Below, piece by piece: positions 26,766 to 36,340 of a stretch of 64,000 nucleotides of DNA. Origin of the DNA: CBDCVO01 sp965223085 (GTDB lineage Bacteria; Pseudomonadota; Gammaproteobacteria; Ga0077536); NCBI GenBank assembly GCA_965223085.1, contig OZ244981.1, forward strand, positions 2,170,001 to 2,234,000. Reading direction: 5' to 3'. The stretch's first letter is position 1. Every line of letters begins with the position of its first letter. The notes beneath the pieces were generated by a model that was given only the letters and a program-made list of their open reading frames with translations, was not told the origin of the DNA and ran no database searches. Both the position numbers and the translations under genes were made by a program.

Positions 26766-27170
26766 TTATGTTTGTTCTATTTCTAACAAGGTGCCGCAAA
26801 AATCCTTCGGATGTAGGAACAATACGGGCTTATTATGCGCTCCGTTTTTCGGCTCGCCGTCTCCGAGTATGCGTGCGCCATCCGCCACAAGTTTATCGCG
26901 GGCCGCATAGATGTCTTGAACTTCGTAACATAGGTGATGAATGCCGCCTGCAGGGTTGCGTTCGAGAAAATTTGCGATAGGCGAAACATCACCTAGTGGG
27001 TGTAGTAATTCGATTTTCGTGTTTGGTAATTCTACAAAAACAGTTGTGACACCGTGATCGGGTAAATCTACGGGATCGGTGACATGAGCACCAAGCGTGC
27101 CACGGTACTGGCTGCTGGCTGAAACGAGGTCAGGTACGACGATAGCCACGTGATTCAGTCGACCTATCAT
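26766..27170 (-). CDS. mce: Methylmalonyl-CoA epimerase
   Basis: A 134-residue two-VOC-repeat protein. LNHVAIVVPDL carries the first metal His, NPAGGIHHLCYEV the second and CGTLLEIEQT the Glu ligand, matching known epimerases. It interconverts (S)- and (R)-methylmalonyl-CoA between propionyl-CoA carboxylase and the B12 mutase. It shares a 4-bp overlap with meaB upstream and closes the propionate cassette that occupies 26766-33895 on the minus strand. Confidence 0.94.
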   Translation of the reverse strand: MIGRLNHVAIVVPDLVSASSQYRGTLGAHVTDPVDLPDHGVTTVFVELPNTKIELLHPLGDVSPIANFLERNPAGGIHHLCYEVQDIYAARDKLVADGARILGDGEPKNGAHNKPVLFLHPKDFCGTLLEIEQT

Positions 27171-28162
27171 GATGATTTTCCCCCCTTATCCAGAAATGAC
27201 GTGACTAACTCTTGGGCACCGGCCCACGGCGAAATTTGCCCTGCAGCGACCGCGGACTCGAGCATGTTCACCTGCGCGCGCACGGCATTATCTTCGCGCA
27301 GACGTTCACTGAGCAAAGCGGCCGCTTCACGCCATAACCACGCCTTCGCTTGATATTCGCGGATGCGCTGCTGTTGTCCGCTATCCAATATGACTTTCCG
27401 ATAGCGTTCGATGGTCGTCCAAAGCTCCACGAGCCCTTCGCCGGTGTGTGCCGAGCACGTTGCCACAGTGACCTGCCAGTTTTGATGGCGAGCCTGCAGG
27501 AAACCGACGGCATTACGATATTCGACCGCTGCTTTCTCAGCTACCGTTTTGAGTTTGCCATCGGCTTTGTTGACGACGATTAAGTCCGCAAGTTCCACGA
27601 TGCCGCGCTTAATGCCTTGCAGCTCGTCTCCACCGCCGGGTTGTAGCAACAGCAAAAACATATCGGTGATGTCGGCGACTGTGGTCTCGGATTGGCCCAC
27701 GCCAACGGTTTCCACGACCACCACATCGAAACCCGCCGCTTCGACGATGCGTATCGTCTCGTGGGTGCGCCGCGCTACGCCACCGAGCGTATCACCCGCC
27801 GGTGATGGTCGAATAAACGCCTCTAAGCGTCGCGACAAGGTTTCCATACGCGTTTTGTCTCCGAGTATCGAACCGCCGCTTCGTGTCGAGGATGGGTCTA
27901 CCGCGAGTACCGCGATTTTGTGGCCGCGGTCGATAACGAGGTTTCCAACAGCTTCAATTAAACTCGATTTGCCGACGCCAGGGGCGCCGGAAATACCGAT
28001 GCGGATCGAATTACCGCAAAGCGGTGATAAGGATTCGATGAGCTCGTTTGCCTGTACTCGGTCTTGCGCGCGTTTGGACTCGACTAAAGTAATCGCTCGC
28101 GCCAGCGCGCGTCTATCGCCGCGACGTAGTGCAACGGCAAGTTGTTTCGCATCACTTCTCAC
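27167..28162 (-). CDS. meaB: MeaB/ArgK-type G-protein chaperone of methylmalonyl-CoA mutase
   Basis: The 331-residue GTPase has the P-loop GISGAPGVGKSSLIEA (about 57-72), DPSSTRSGGSILGDKTRM, VETVGVGQSE and the guanine-binding NKAD. These match MeaB, which loads and protects adenosylcobalamin in methylmalonyl-CoA mutase. It is encoded between pccA (15 bp upstream) and mce (overlapping), with the mutase gene at the other end of the cassette. The dimerisation arm is present at the C-terminus. Confidence 0.95.
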   Translation of the reverse strand: MRSDAKQLAVALRRGDRRALARAITLVESKRAQDRVQANELIESLSPLCGNSIRIGISGAPGVGKSSLIEAVGNLVIDRGHKIAVLAVDPSSTRSGGSILGDKTRMETLSRRLEAFIRPSPAGDTLGGVARRTHETIRIVEAAGFDVVVVETVGVGQSETTVADITDMFLLLLQPGGGDELQGIKRGIVELADLIVVNKADGKLKTVAEKAAVEYRNAVGFLQARHQNWQVTVATCSAHTGEGLVELWTTIERYRKVILDSGQQQRIREYQAKAWLWREAAALLSERLREDNAVRAQVNMLESAVAAGQISPWAGAQELVTSFLDKGGKSS

Positions 28163-28176
28163 CGCGCATGCACTGG

Positions 28177-30162
28177 CTAGCCAAACTCTACGATCGGTTG
28201 ATCAACAACCAAAGTATCGCCTTCCTTGGCGAGTATTCTTGCGACGACAATATCTTCGTCTGCGCGGAGGCTATTTTCCATCTTCATCGCCTCGACCACA
28301 GCGAGTTCTTCACCTGCCTTCAAATTGTCGCCGACACCGACGTTTAACCGCACCAACAAGCCCGGCATAGGAGAGAGCAAAAACTTTGATAAATCCGGGG
28401 GGTCTTTTTCGATCATGTGTCGCGATAGCTCGGCCGCGCGCGCGCTGAGCACTAGTGCATCGATTTCCGCGCCGCGCCGCGACAAGCGATATCTCACACC
28501 GTTGCGAGCCACTTGAAAGCTCATTGGATGGCCGTTGACTTCCGCGTGCATGATCGCAGCGCCGAGAGACCATTTCGTCACTATGCGATAGATATGATCT
28601 CCAGCGTTGACTTCGAAGCCGCCTTCTACGCTTGTGACGTCGACCGTTTGGTGTGTACTCCCAACGACGACTACGAAATGTGAATTCTCGATCCGCTCAT
28701 GATGCGGCAGTTGGCCGCTAATAGCGCTAGCACGATCGATGTGCGCACGATGAACGGCTCCCGCGATAGCCAGCAACAGTAGCGGATGGAACTCACCGAG
28801 CTTCGTCTCGCTTATTCCTTGAGGGTACTCATCGGCAATGAAGTTCGTCGTTAGTTCGCCCGCGCGAAAACGCGGGTGCGCAAACAATGCGTTAAGAAAA
28901 CGCATATTGTGGTTGACCCCGCGAATACAGTAAGCGTCGAGTGCATTGTGCATATGTTCGATCGCCTCGTCTCGGGTGTCCCCATGGGTAATGAGCTTTG
29001 CGATCATCGGGTCATAGAATATCGATATTTCACTGCCTTGCTTGACGCCGGTGTCAACTCGTACATGTTCGTTTTCCGCAGGTGGAATGCAAGTCGTCAA
29101 CCGTCCCGTGGACGGCATAAAGTTACGCAATGGGTCTTCGGCATAAACACGCGCTTCCATCGCCCAGCCCTCGAGATTCACGTCTTTTTGTGTGAATGGC
29201 AGTGGCTCATCGTTGGCAATTCGGATCATCAGTTCGACGAGGTCGTAGCCGGTGACGAGTTCGGTTACGGGATGCTCGACTTGCAGGCGCGTGTTCATTT
29301 CCAAAAAGTAGAAGTTTCGTGCTTGGTCGACGACGAACTCCACGGTGCCAGCCGAACGATAATCCACCGCCCTGGCGAGGTTCGCCGCTTGTTCGCCCAT
29401 GGCACGGCGTGTTTCCTCGTCAATGAACGGCGAGGGGGCTTCCTCGATAACTTTTTGATGGCGGCGTTGAACGGAACACTCCCGCTCGCCGAGATAGACG
29501 ACGCTACCATGATTGTCGGCAATAATTTGAATTTCGATGTGGCGGGGTTGTTCGATGAATTTTTCGGCAAATACCCGCTCGTCGCCAAAACTACTACGTG
29601 CTTCATTGCTGGCGCGCTCGAAACCTTCCCGACATTCGTCGTCGTTCCAGACCACGCGCATTCCTTTACCGCCACCGCCTGCGGTGGCTTTGAGCATAAC
29701 CGGATAGCCGATCTCACGGGCGATCGTCACGGCGTGCTCGGCGTCGTTAATAGTATCCGTGTACCCGGGAATAGTGTTTACGCCAGCCTGTTGAGCGAGA
29801 AGCTTGGACGTGATTTTGTCACCCATGCGGGTTATCGCGCCACTGCCAGGGCCGATAAACGCAATCCCGGTTTTTGCTAGAGCGGCAGTGAACGCGGCGT
29901 TCTCCGACAAAAATCCGTATCCTGGGTGAACCGCGTCGGCTTGTGTCTGCGCGCACGCCTCGATGATGTTGTCGATGACTAAATAGCTTTGCGCGGATTC
30001 GGCTGGTCCGATATGTACCGCCTCATCGGCCAACTCTACGTGCATCGCCGCGCGATCTGCATCTGAGTAGACAGCGACGGTGTCGATACCTAATTGCTGC
30101 GCAGAGCGTATTATCCGGCAGGCTATTTCTCCCCGGTTTGCGACCAATATTTTTTTAAACAT
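28177..30162 (-). CDS. pccA: Biotin-dependent acyl-CoA (propionyl-CoA) carboxylase, alpha subunit
   Basis: About 661 residues: biotin carboxylase domain (about 1-445: FKKILVANRGEIACRI, ATAGGGGKGMRVV, FLEMNTRLQVEHPVTE), a central linker domain, and a biotin carrier domain with VVEAMKMENSL whose Lys is biotinylated. With PccB it carboxylates propionyl-CoA (possibly also acetyl-CoA) to methylmalonyl-CoA. The Met at 30162 is the proper start; the frame is open upstream to 30417 but that stretch lies across the pccB 3' end and has no similarity. Context (mutase, epimerase, MeaB) decides for propionyl-CoA. Confidence 0.94.
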   Translation of the reverse strand: MFKKILVANRGEIACRIIRSAQQLGIDTVAVYSDADRAAMHVELADEAVHIGPAESAQSYLVIDNIIEACAQTQADAVHPGYGFLSENAAFTAALAKTGIAFIGPGSGAITRMGDKITSKLLAQQAGVNTIPGYTDTINDAEHAVTIAREIGYPVMLKATAGGGGKGMRVVWNDDECREGFERASNEARSSFGDERVFAEKFIEQPRHIEIQIIADNHGSVVYLGERECSVQRRHQKVIEEAPSPFIDEETRRAMGEQAANLARAVDYRSAGTVEFVVDQARNFYFLEMNTRLQVEHPVTELVTGYDLVELMIRIANDEPLPFTQKDVNLEGWAMEARVYAEDPLRNFMPSTGRLTTCIPPAENEHVRVDTGVKQGSEISIFYDPMIAKLITHGDTRDEAIEHMHNALDAYCIRGVNHNMRFLNALFAHPRFRAGELTTNFIADEYPQGISETKLGEFHPLLLLAIAGAVHRAHIDRASAISGQLPHHERIENSHFVVVVGSTHQTVDVTSVEGGFEVNAGDHIYRIVTKWSLGAAIMHAEVNGHPMSFQVARNGVRYRLSRRGAEIDALVLSARAAELSRHMIEKDPPDLSKFLLSPMPGLLVRLNVGVGDNLKAGEELAVVEAMKMENSLRADEDIVVARILAKEGDTLVVDQPIVEFG

Positions 30163-30184
30163 ACGAATCCGATCCCGATTGTTT

Positions 30185-31717
30185 TTATAATGGAATATTG
30201 CCGTGCTTGCGCCAAGGGTTGTCCAGCTTCTTTGCACGCAGCATGGCGAACGAACGAGATACGCGCATCCGGGTGGTGCTCGGCATGATGACGTCGTCGA
30301 TATACCCTCGCGCGCCGGCAATGAAAGGATTGGCGAACTTTTTTTGATATTCGGCCGTTCGTTCCGCGATCTTTGCCGGATCGCCGAGATCTTGTCTGAA
30401 GATGATTTCGACCGCACCTTTAGAGCCCATCACAGCGATCTCGGCACTAGGCCAAGCGAGGTTGACGTCGCCGCGCAAGTGCTTCGATGCCATTACATCA
30501 TATGCACCGCCGTAGGCTTTGCGGGTAATCACGGTGACCTTCGGCACCGTAGCTTCGGCATATGCGTAGAGCAACTTGGCCCCATGTTTGATAATCCCAC
30601 CGTATTCCTGTGCGGTACCGGGCATGAATCCCGGGACATCGACGAAGGTTAATATGGGAATGTTGAAGGCATCGCAAAAACGTACAAACCGCGCGCCTTT
30701 TCGCGAAGAGTCGATATCCAAGCATCCGGCCAACACCATCGGTTGGTTCGCAACGACACCGATAGTGGAGCCTTGTAGACGGATGAAACCAACGATGATG
30801 TTTTGCGCGTAGCTCGGTTGGATTTCAAAAAAGTCGGCTTCGTCGCCTACGCTCAGGATAAGCTCACGAATGTCATACGGGATGGACGGATCGTCGGGCA
30901 CCAGGGTGTCGAGCGCCGGGCGCACTTGTCGATCATCGGCGGCCGTTGGCCAGCTGGGTGGTTTTTCACGGTTGTTCGCCGGCAAAAAATCGATCAGACG
31001 GCGGGTCGTTAACAGCGCTTCGATGTCGTTTTCTAGCGCGAGATCGGCGACCCCCGATTTTCCGCTGTGGGTCATTGCACCACCGAGTTCTTCTGCGGTT
31101 ACGGTTTCATGCGTCACGGTTTTGACGACGTCCGGGCCGGTTACGAACATGTAAGAGCTGTCTTTGACCATGAAAATGAAGTCTGTCATCGCGGGCGAGT
31201 AGACCGCGCCCCCCGCGCAGGGACCCATGATGACGGAAATTTGCGGGATGACGCCCGAGGCTAGGACATTTTTTTGAAAGACATCGGCGTAACCACCCAG
31301 CGATGCGACACCCTCTTGAATGCGAGCGCCGCCGGAGTCGTTTAGGCCGACTACAGGCGCGCCAACTTTCATCGCTTGGTCCATGATCTTGCAGATCTTC
31401 TCTGCGTGGGGTTCCGACAGCGCGCCACCGAAAACGGTGAAGTCTTGGCTAAACACAAACACCAAACGGCCATTAACGGTACCATAACCGGTAACAACAC
31501 CATCGCCAGGAACTTTTTGTTCGTCCATACCGAAATCAGTGCAACGGTGTTCGACGAACATATCCCACTCTTCAAAACTACCTTCGTCGAGCAAAATCTC
31601 CAAGCGTTCGCGAGCTGTTAGTTTTCCTTTATGGTGCTGGGCATCGATTCGACGTTGTCCCCCACCGAGCTTTGCAGCAGCGCGCTTGTCGTCGAGCTCG
31701 CGAATAATATCGTGCAT
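30185..31717 (-). CDS. pccB: Propionyl-CoA carboxylase, beta (carboxyltransferase) subunit
   Basis: The 510-residue carboxyltransferase has GGQRRIDAQHHKGKLTARER at the start, the acyl-CoA oxyanion segment LNDSGGARIQEGVASLGGYA, GPCAGGAVYSPAMTDF, FVDVPGFMPGTAQEYGGIIKHGAK and RKAYGGAYDVM, all diagnostic for PccB. The length is typical for a beta6 carboxylase subunit. It lies 22 bp from pccA and 33 bp downstream of the mutase, so the cassette is probably one transcript read mutase to epimerase. Confidence 0.95.
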   Translation of the reverse strand: MHDIIRELDDKRAAAKLGGGQRRIDAQHHKGKLTARERLEILLDEGSFEEWDMFVEHRCTDFGMDEQKVPGDGVVTGYGTVNGRLVFVFSQDFTVFGGALSEPHAEKICKIMDQAMKVGAPVVGLNDSGGARIQEGVASLGGYADVFQKNVLASGVIPQISVIMGPCAGGAVYSPAMTDFIFMVKDSSYMFVTGPDVVKTVTHETVTAEELGGAMTHSGKSGVADLALENDIEALLTTRRLIDFLPANNREKPPSWPTAADDRQVRPALDTLVPDDPSIPYDIRELILSVGDEADFFEIQPSYAQNIIVGFIRLQGSTIGVVANQPMVLAGCLDIDSSRKGARFVRFCDAFNIPILTFVDVPGFMPGTAQEYGGIIKHGAKLLYAYAEATVPKVTVITRKAYGGAYDVMASKHLRGDVNLAWPSAEIAVMGSKGAVEIIFRQDLGDPAKIAERTAEYQKKFANPFIAGARGYIDDVIMPSTTRMRVSRSFAMLRAKKLDNPWRKHGNIPL

Positions 31718-31750
31718 CTTAGTCCCTTCTTGTTACTATGTTTTGCGGTG

Positions 31751-33895
31751 TTATCGTGGTTGTTGCTCGATCAAGGTCAGTATTTCGCGGGCGGCGTCGG
31801 GAATATTCGTACCCGGGCCAAAAATTGCTGCGACGCCAGCGTCACGCAAAAAATCGTAATCTTGAGGAGGAATGACGCCGCCGCAGATCACCAAAATATC
31901 GTTAGCATTTTGGTCGCGCAGCGCACTCACCAAGGCCGGCACAAGTGTTTTGTGTCCGGCCGCTTGCGAAGAAACCCCCACGACGTGAACGTCGTTTTCG
32001 ATCGCATGGCGGGCAGCTTCCTCGGGGGTTTGGAACAGCGGTCCCATATCGACGTCAAAACCCATGTCCGCAAACGCAGTCGCGATGATTTTTGCGCCTC
32101 GGTCGTGGCCGTCTTGTCCCATTTTGACCACTAACAAGCGCGGCCGTCTACCGTGCTCGCGCGCAAAGTCGGCGACATCTTGTTTGATTTTGGTGAACGC
32201 TTGGTCATCGTCGTAGGCGGCGCCGTAGACGCCGCTAATAGATTGGATCACCGCGCGATGCCTCCCATAAACCTGTTCTAATGCATAAGATATTTCGCCG
32301 ACACTGGCACGTTCGCGGGCGGCATTGACCGCTAATTCCACTAAATTCACCGTGCCCGCCGCGGCCTCGCTCAGTTGCTCGAGTGCGGCGCGGCAAGCTT
32401 GGTCGTTGCGTGTGGCACGAACGTCGCTGAGGCGCTTGATCTGGGCTTCGCGTACTGCTTCGTTATCAATATCCAAGATCTCGACTTCGGTCTCGTCTTC
32501 TCGTTCGTATTTGTTCACTCCGACGATGGTTTCTTCGCCACGGTCTATACGAGCTTGACGCTGCGCAGCGGCTTGTTCGATGCGCAGTTTTGGCATGCCT
32601 GATTCAACCGCTTTTGTCATGCCACCGAGTTCTTCCACTTCGTCGATCAAAGCACGCCCACTGGCGACTAATTCGGCTGTCAGCGATTCAAGGTAGTAAG
32701 AACCCGACAAGGGATCGACGACGTTCGTTATGCCGGTCTCTTCCTGCAAAATCAATTGCGTGTTACGGGCAATGTGGGCGGAAAACTCAGTAGGCAAGGC
32801 CAACGCTTCGTCGAACGAGTTCGTATGCAAAGATTGGGTACCGCCGAGCACGGCTGCCAACGCCTCTATGGTGGTACGCATGATGTTGTTATAAGGGTCT
32901 TTGCTCGTCAAACTCACGCCCGAAGTTTGGCAGTGGGTACGGAGCATGAGCGAGCGAGTATGCTGGGGTTGGAAAAATTCGTGCATTACCTGTGCCCACA
33001 GTACTCGTGCGGCGCGGAGCTTGGCGACCTCCATGAAAAAATTCATGCCGATACCAAAAAAGAACGACAAGCGCGGCGCAAATTTATCGACGTCCAAGCC
33101 GCTAGCGAGCGCGGCACGTACATATTCGATGCCATCGGCGATCGTGAAGCCGAGTTCCTGCACGGCGGTCGCACCCGCCTCGAGCATATGGTATCCAGAA
33201 ATCGAGATCGAGTTATAACGCGGCATGTTGCGCGCCGTGTAGGCGATAATGTCGGCGACGATCCGCATCGAAGGCGCCGGTGGATATATATAAGTGTTAC
33301 GGACCATGAATTCCTTCAGGATGTCGTTTTGCATCGTCCCGGCCAGGGCCTCAGGTGCGACGCCTTGTTCCTCCGCCGCGACAATGTACATGGCGATGAT
33401 CGGCAAGACGGCGCCGTTCATGGTCATCGATACCGACATCTTTTCGAGCGGTATGCCGTCGAAGAGGATCTTCATGTCTTCCACGGTGTCGATCGCGACG
33501 CCGGCCTTACCAACATCGCCAAAGACACGCGGGTGGTCGGAGTCATAACCTCGATGGGTGGCGAGGTCGAAGGCTACCGAGAGCCCGGTTTGACCGGCCG
33601 CGAGATTTTTACGGTAAAACGCGTTGGATTCTTCCGCGGTGGAGAAGCCCGCGTATTGGCGTACCGTCCAGGGTCGGCCGGCATACATCGTCGCTTTTGG
33701 TCCGCCCAAAAACGGCGGAAACCCCGGCAAACTGTTCAGGTGCTCGATGTCGAGGAGATCATCGCGCGTGTACAGTGGTTTGACGGCAATGTTTTCCGGG
33801 GTGTGCCAAATCAGCGATTCGTACGGCCGTCCGGCGCTCTCTTTACGGGCTAATTCTTGCCATTCCGCGAGGCTTGGTGTGGGGAAGCGGCTCAT
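31751..33895 (-). CDS. Methylmalonyl-CoA mutase, B12-dependent
   Basis: The 714-residue protein is the full-length large chain: TIM-barrel substrate domain (about 40-400, with TVRQYAGFSTAEESNAFYR and SGYHMLEAGATAVQELGFT) and the C-terminal cobalamin domain with GQDGHDRGAKIIATAFADMG, whose DGHDRG His binds cobalt, and GGVIPPQDYDFL. It converts (R)-methylmalonyl-CoA to succinyl-CoA. No separate small subunit gene is present, so it may act as a homodimer, as in the human and E. coli enzymes. I found no cobalamin riboswitch in the 128 bp upstream. Confidence 0.96.
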   Translation of the reverse strand: MSRFPTPSLAEWQELARKESAGRPYESLIWHTPENIAVKPLYTRDDLLDIEHLNSLPGFPPFLGGPKATMYAGRPWTVRQYAGFSTAEESNAFYRKNLAAGQTGLSVAFDLATHRGYDSDHPRVFGDVGKAGVAIDTVEDMKILFDGIPLEKMSVSMTMNGAVLPIIAMYIVAAEEQGVAPEALAGTMQNDILKEFMVRNTYIYPPAPSMRIVADIIAYTARNMPRYNSISISGYHMLEAGATAVQELGFTIADGIEYVRAALASGLDVDKFAPRLSFFFGIGMNFFMEVAKLRAARVLWAQVMHEFFQPQHTRSLMLRTHCQTSGVSLTSKDPYNNIMRTTIEALAAVLGGTQSLHTNSFDEALALPTEFSAHIARNTQLILQEETGITNVVDPLSGSYYLESLTAELVASGRALIDEVEELGGMTKAVESGMPKLRIEQAAAQRQARIDRGEETIVGVNKYEREDETEVEILDIDNEAVREAQIKRLSDVRATRNDQACRAALEQLSEAAAGTVNLVELAVNAARERASVGEISYALEQVYGRHRAVIQSISGVYGAAYDDDQAFTKIKQDVADFAREHGRRPRLLVVKMGQDGHDRGAKIIATAFADMGFDVDMGPLFQTPEEAARHAIENDVHVVGVSSQAAGHKTLVPALVSALRDQNANDILVICGGVIPPQDYDFLRDAGVAAIFGPGTNIPDAAREILTLIEQQPR

Positions 33896-34023
33896 CGTCA
33901 GATCCTCTCAAGCGACGGATCCAGATCCGCGCTCCATTATGCATGCTCAGAAACAGTGAAGCATACCTGGGCACGTTCGTGTCTGCCATCGTGACCTGTC
34001 CCATGGCGGGTTTCTCGCAACGC

Positions 34024-35025
34024 TTAGTCGCGTAACGGTCGCGACCGCGCCGCGCGTTGCAGGCGGTCCTGTATCGCGCACCATTGTGCCGTGGTAGGCG
34101 GGCGCTCGAGCAAGATTTCGTCCAAGTGATGCGCATCGAGCTCACGCAATGTCGCGTAGAGTCCACGAGCATACGCAGCTGCCTCTCGCGGCAAGCTACG
34201 CACGAGGACACGATTTGAGAAGCGCGTTGTTGTCGCTGCGAGCGGTGCTTGCGCAACGATCCCGAGGCGCCGCCCACGCGCCGTTGCACGCCGTGCGCGC
34301 TCATGGCACGCCGATAGTGATAGGACATAGAGCGGTGTTTGCGGCGCGTAGTGCAAGGCTTGCGATCCCGGGACTCGCGGGCTCACGGTGGGCGACCGAT
34401 GTGCCACGCTAGTGGCGCAAGCGGCAACCAGCATGTCTTCGCTGATCGCGCCGGGTCGTAGCACGCGTGGGTAGCGGTCGCGTACATCTGCGATGGTCGA
34501 CTCGATGCCGATCGCGCATGGACCACCGTCGAGAACCAATAACTCGGATCCAAACTCGGTCACCACGTGGCGTGCCTGGGTGGGACTTAAGTGGCCGTAG
34601 CGATTGGCAGATGGCGCTGCTAATCCCGTTATGCCCGCCTCACGACAAGCACTGAGCAACGCCTGGGCGAGGGGGTGCGCGGGGCATCGCAGGGCGACGG
34701 AATCTTGCCCGCCAGTAACGTGATCGAGCACGTGCCAGGCGCGGTCAACTATCAACGTCAGCGGGCCCGGCCAAAATTCGGCCGCCAACTGTGCCGCGGC
34801 AGTCGTAATCGACCGCGCCCAGATGCTGAGATCGCGGGGCGCGGCGATATGTACTATCACCGGGTGTTGCGGCGGACGCTTTTTTTGCACAAACAGCGCC
34901 GTGACCGCGCGGAGGTTGGTTGCGTCGGCCCCTAAGCCGTAGACGGTTTCGGTAGGAAACGCGACGAGCTCACCGCGCTGGAGCCGGGTGACGGCCGTAG
35001 CGATAAGCGCGCGATCGATATCCAC
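34024..35025 (-). CDS. tsaC: L-threonylcarbamoyladenylate synthase, Sua5-length
   Basis: The 333-residue protein has the YrdC domain (about 8-195: FPTETVYGLGADAT, KKRPPQHPVIVHI, LAAPSANRYGHLSP) and a Sua5 extension (about 205-320). This is the Sua5 architecture in place of the short TsaC. It makes threonylcarbamoyl-AMP for the t6A37 modification of tRNAs. It follows the FHA gene by 15 bp on the same strand; the pair may be cotranscribed. A second paralogue may exist elsewhere, but cannot be seen here. Confidence 0.93.
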   Translation of the reverse strand: MDIDRALIATAVTRLQRGELVAFPTETVYGLGADATNLRAVTALFVQKKRPPQHPVIVHIAAPRDLSIWARSITTAAAQLAAEFWPGPLTLIVDRAWHVLDHVTGGQDSVALRCPAHPLAQALLSACREAGITGLAAPSANRYGHLSPTQARHVVTEFGSELLVLDGGPCAIGIESTIADVRDRYPRVLRPGAISEDMLVAACATSVAHRSPTVSPRVPGSQALHYAPQTPLYVLSLSACHERARRATARGRRLGIVAQAPLAATTTRFSNRVLVRSLPREAAAYARGLYATLRELDAHHLDEILLERPPTTAQWCAIQDRLQRAARSRPLRD

Positions 35026-35040
35026 CGGGTCGCCGTCGAT

Positions 35041-36135
35041 TTACGTGCCGGACCCGAGCGAGAAGTAAATGATATGGAGGGTTCCCGCCGCGCCAATTTT
35101 TCCGAGCGTGATCGTGCCACGTCCTTTAAGCACCATTTCATCACCGTGCAAGTTAACCGATTTGCCTTTCGAAAATTGCACCTGTGTTCCATTGGCACTC
35201 TGGTCGACGAGCGTATATACGCCGTCACGCATTTCTATGCGCGCGTGGAACCGCGAGACGCGCTTGTCCTTGATACGTAAATCACAATCGGCCACGCGCC
35301 CGATCGTGAATGCACCGAGGTGTTGCGATAAGCGCCATTCATCGTCGTTGTAGCGTAGCGTTAAATCCTTGCGTTTCGTCAATAGGCTCTTAAGACGCGA
35401 ACCCGAATTTTTGGCACCGCGAGCCGCTTCCTCCGCGGCTTTTTTTTGACGTTCCCACTCTAATCGTTTCTGCAGTTGGGCGCGGACCGCCACTGTTACC
35501 TCTTTCGTTAAGAATCGGTTTTCACGGCGGAGCAAAAATTTCAGTAATTCCTCGCACCAGCGCTCGGTGACGTCTTCAGGATTGAAGATCTGGCGGCGCA
35601 CGCCGATTTCGTCAAAATTCGTGGTCGCTAACTCGATCCCGCCCCGATCGACATCGAGCCGGAACACAAGACAGGCGTGAATCGGGTGGTCTATGGATAA
35701 AGTGGCGCGCTGGTTCACGCCCGCGGCGGGCGAAATGCTGAGGACGCGCGTTTGCAGTCCCTGCTCGCGCATCGACTCGACCCAGTTTGTCGGCGTCTCC
35801 GCGGTACTCAGTTCAAGCGGCCGTCGGTCGGCATAGGTCAGCGCACAGGTCCAGCGCACCGTATGCGGCGGTTTGCCGTCGCTCTCGAGCGCGTAGTGGT
35901 GTTGTACGAAACCCGATGTTGGGCCGATCCCCGCCAGGGTCAAGGTCACCGGGATCTCTTCATCCAAAATTCGCAACTGCGCGGTAAGTTCATCAAGTTT
36001 TTGGTGAATGCGGAACAAAGCCGGAAATCCAGCCGCACGGATTTTCTCTGCGTCCGTTTCTCGTCGCTCGCAGCTCGGCGCAGGCGCGTTCGCTTTTGCC
36101 GCCGCTTTTCGTTTAAGATCGTCCAGTACACCCAT
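35041..36135 (-). CDS. FHA-domain protein
   Basis: The 364-residue protein ends in a forkhead-associated domain (about 275-355) with FTIGRVADCDLRI, VSRFHARIEMRDG and DQSANGTQVQF, the Gly-Arg, Ser-x-x-His and Asn-Gly-Thr motifs that bind phosphothreonine. The N-terminal 250 residues are a soluble region with a charged helix (about 225-250) that I do not recognise. FHA proteins report the phosphorylation state of partners. No Ser/Thr kinase or phosphatase is in the window. It is 15 bp upstream of tsaC. Confidence 0.88.
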   Translation of the reverse strand: MGVLDDLKRKAAAKANAPAPSCERRETDAEKIRAAGFPALFRIHQKLDELTAQLRILDEEIPVTLTLAGIGPTSGFVQHHYALESDGKPPHTVRWTCALTYADRRPLELSTAETPTNWVESMREQGLQTRVLSISPAAGVNQRATLSIDHPIHACLVFRLDVDRGGIELATTNFDEIGVRRQIFNPEDVTERWCEELLKFLLRRENRFLTKEVTVAVRAQLQKRLEWERQKKAAEEAARGAKNSGSRLKSLLTKRKDLTLRYNDDEWRLSQHLGAFTIGRVADCDLRIKDKRVSRFHARIEMRDGVYTLVDQSANGTQVQFSKGKSVNLHGDEMVLKGRGTITLGKIGAAGTLHIIYFSLGSGT

Positions 36136-36340
36136 CAGTCGATATCGCGCAATCTTGTTGCGAACGGATCATAACTCATTGCCCAATTGTCACCATATCG
36201 TAAACGCCAACCGTTAAACGCTCCGTGATCGCCGGCTCGGTCGCTACAGTAAACAAGTGTCACAGCGCGGCCGAGCGCTACGAATACGTAAAGTAAGTAG
36301 GCGACATTCCCCCGACGACCAACGTGTGGAGTACGTGAAC

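Noticed and set aside
28970..28982. GGGTGTCC-like match to the transposase inverted repeat inside pccA
   Set aside because: Only eight bases match, it sits within conserved coding sequence and there is no partner; chance.
28876..29880. Long open frame opposite pccA on the plus strand (334 codons)
   Set aside because: It mirrors the biased codon pattern of pccA, has no ribosome site and no recognisable domain.
30163..30417. Longer start of pccA
   Set aside because: The extra 85 residues lie over the pccB 3' end and do not resemble any biotin carboxylase.
32756..33853. Long open frame opposite the mutase gene (365 codons)
   Set aside because: Antisense shadow of a highly conserved gene; no domain and no start signal.
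33896..34023. Cobalamin riboswitch before the mutase
   Set aside because: The leader is 128 bp and has no B12-box-like sequence.
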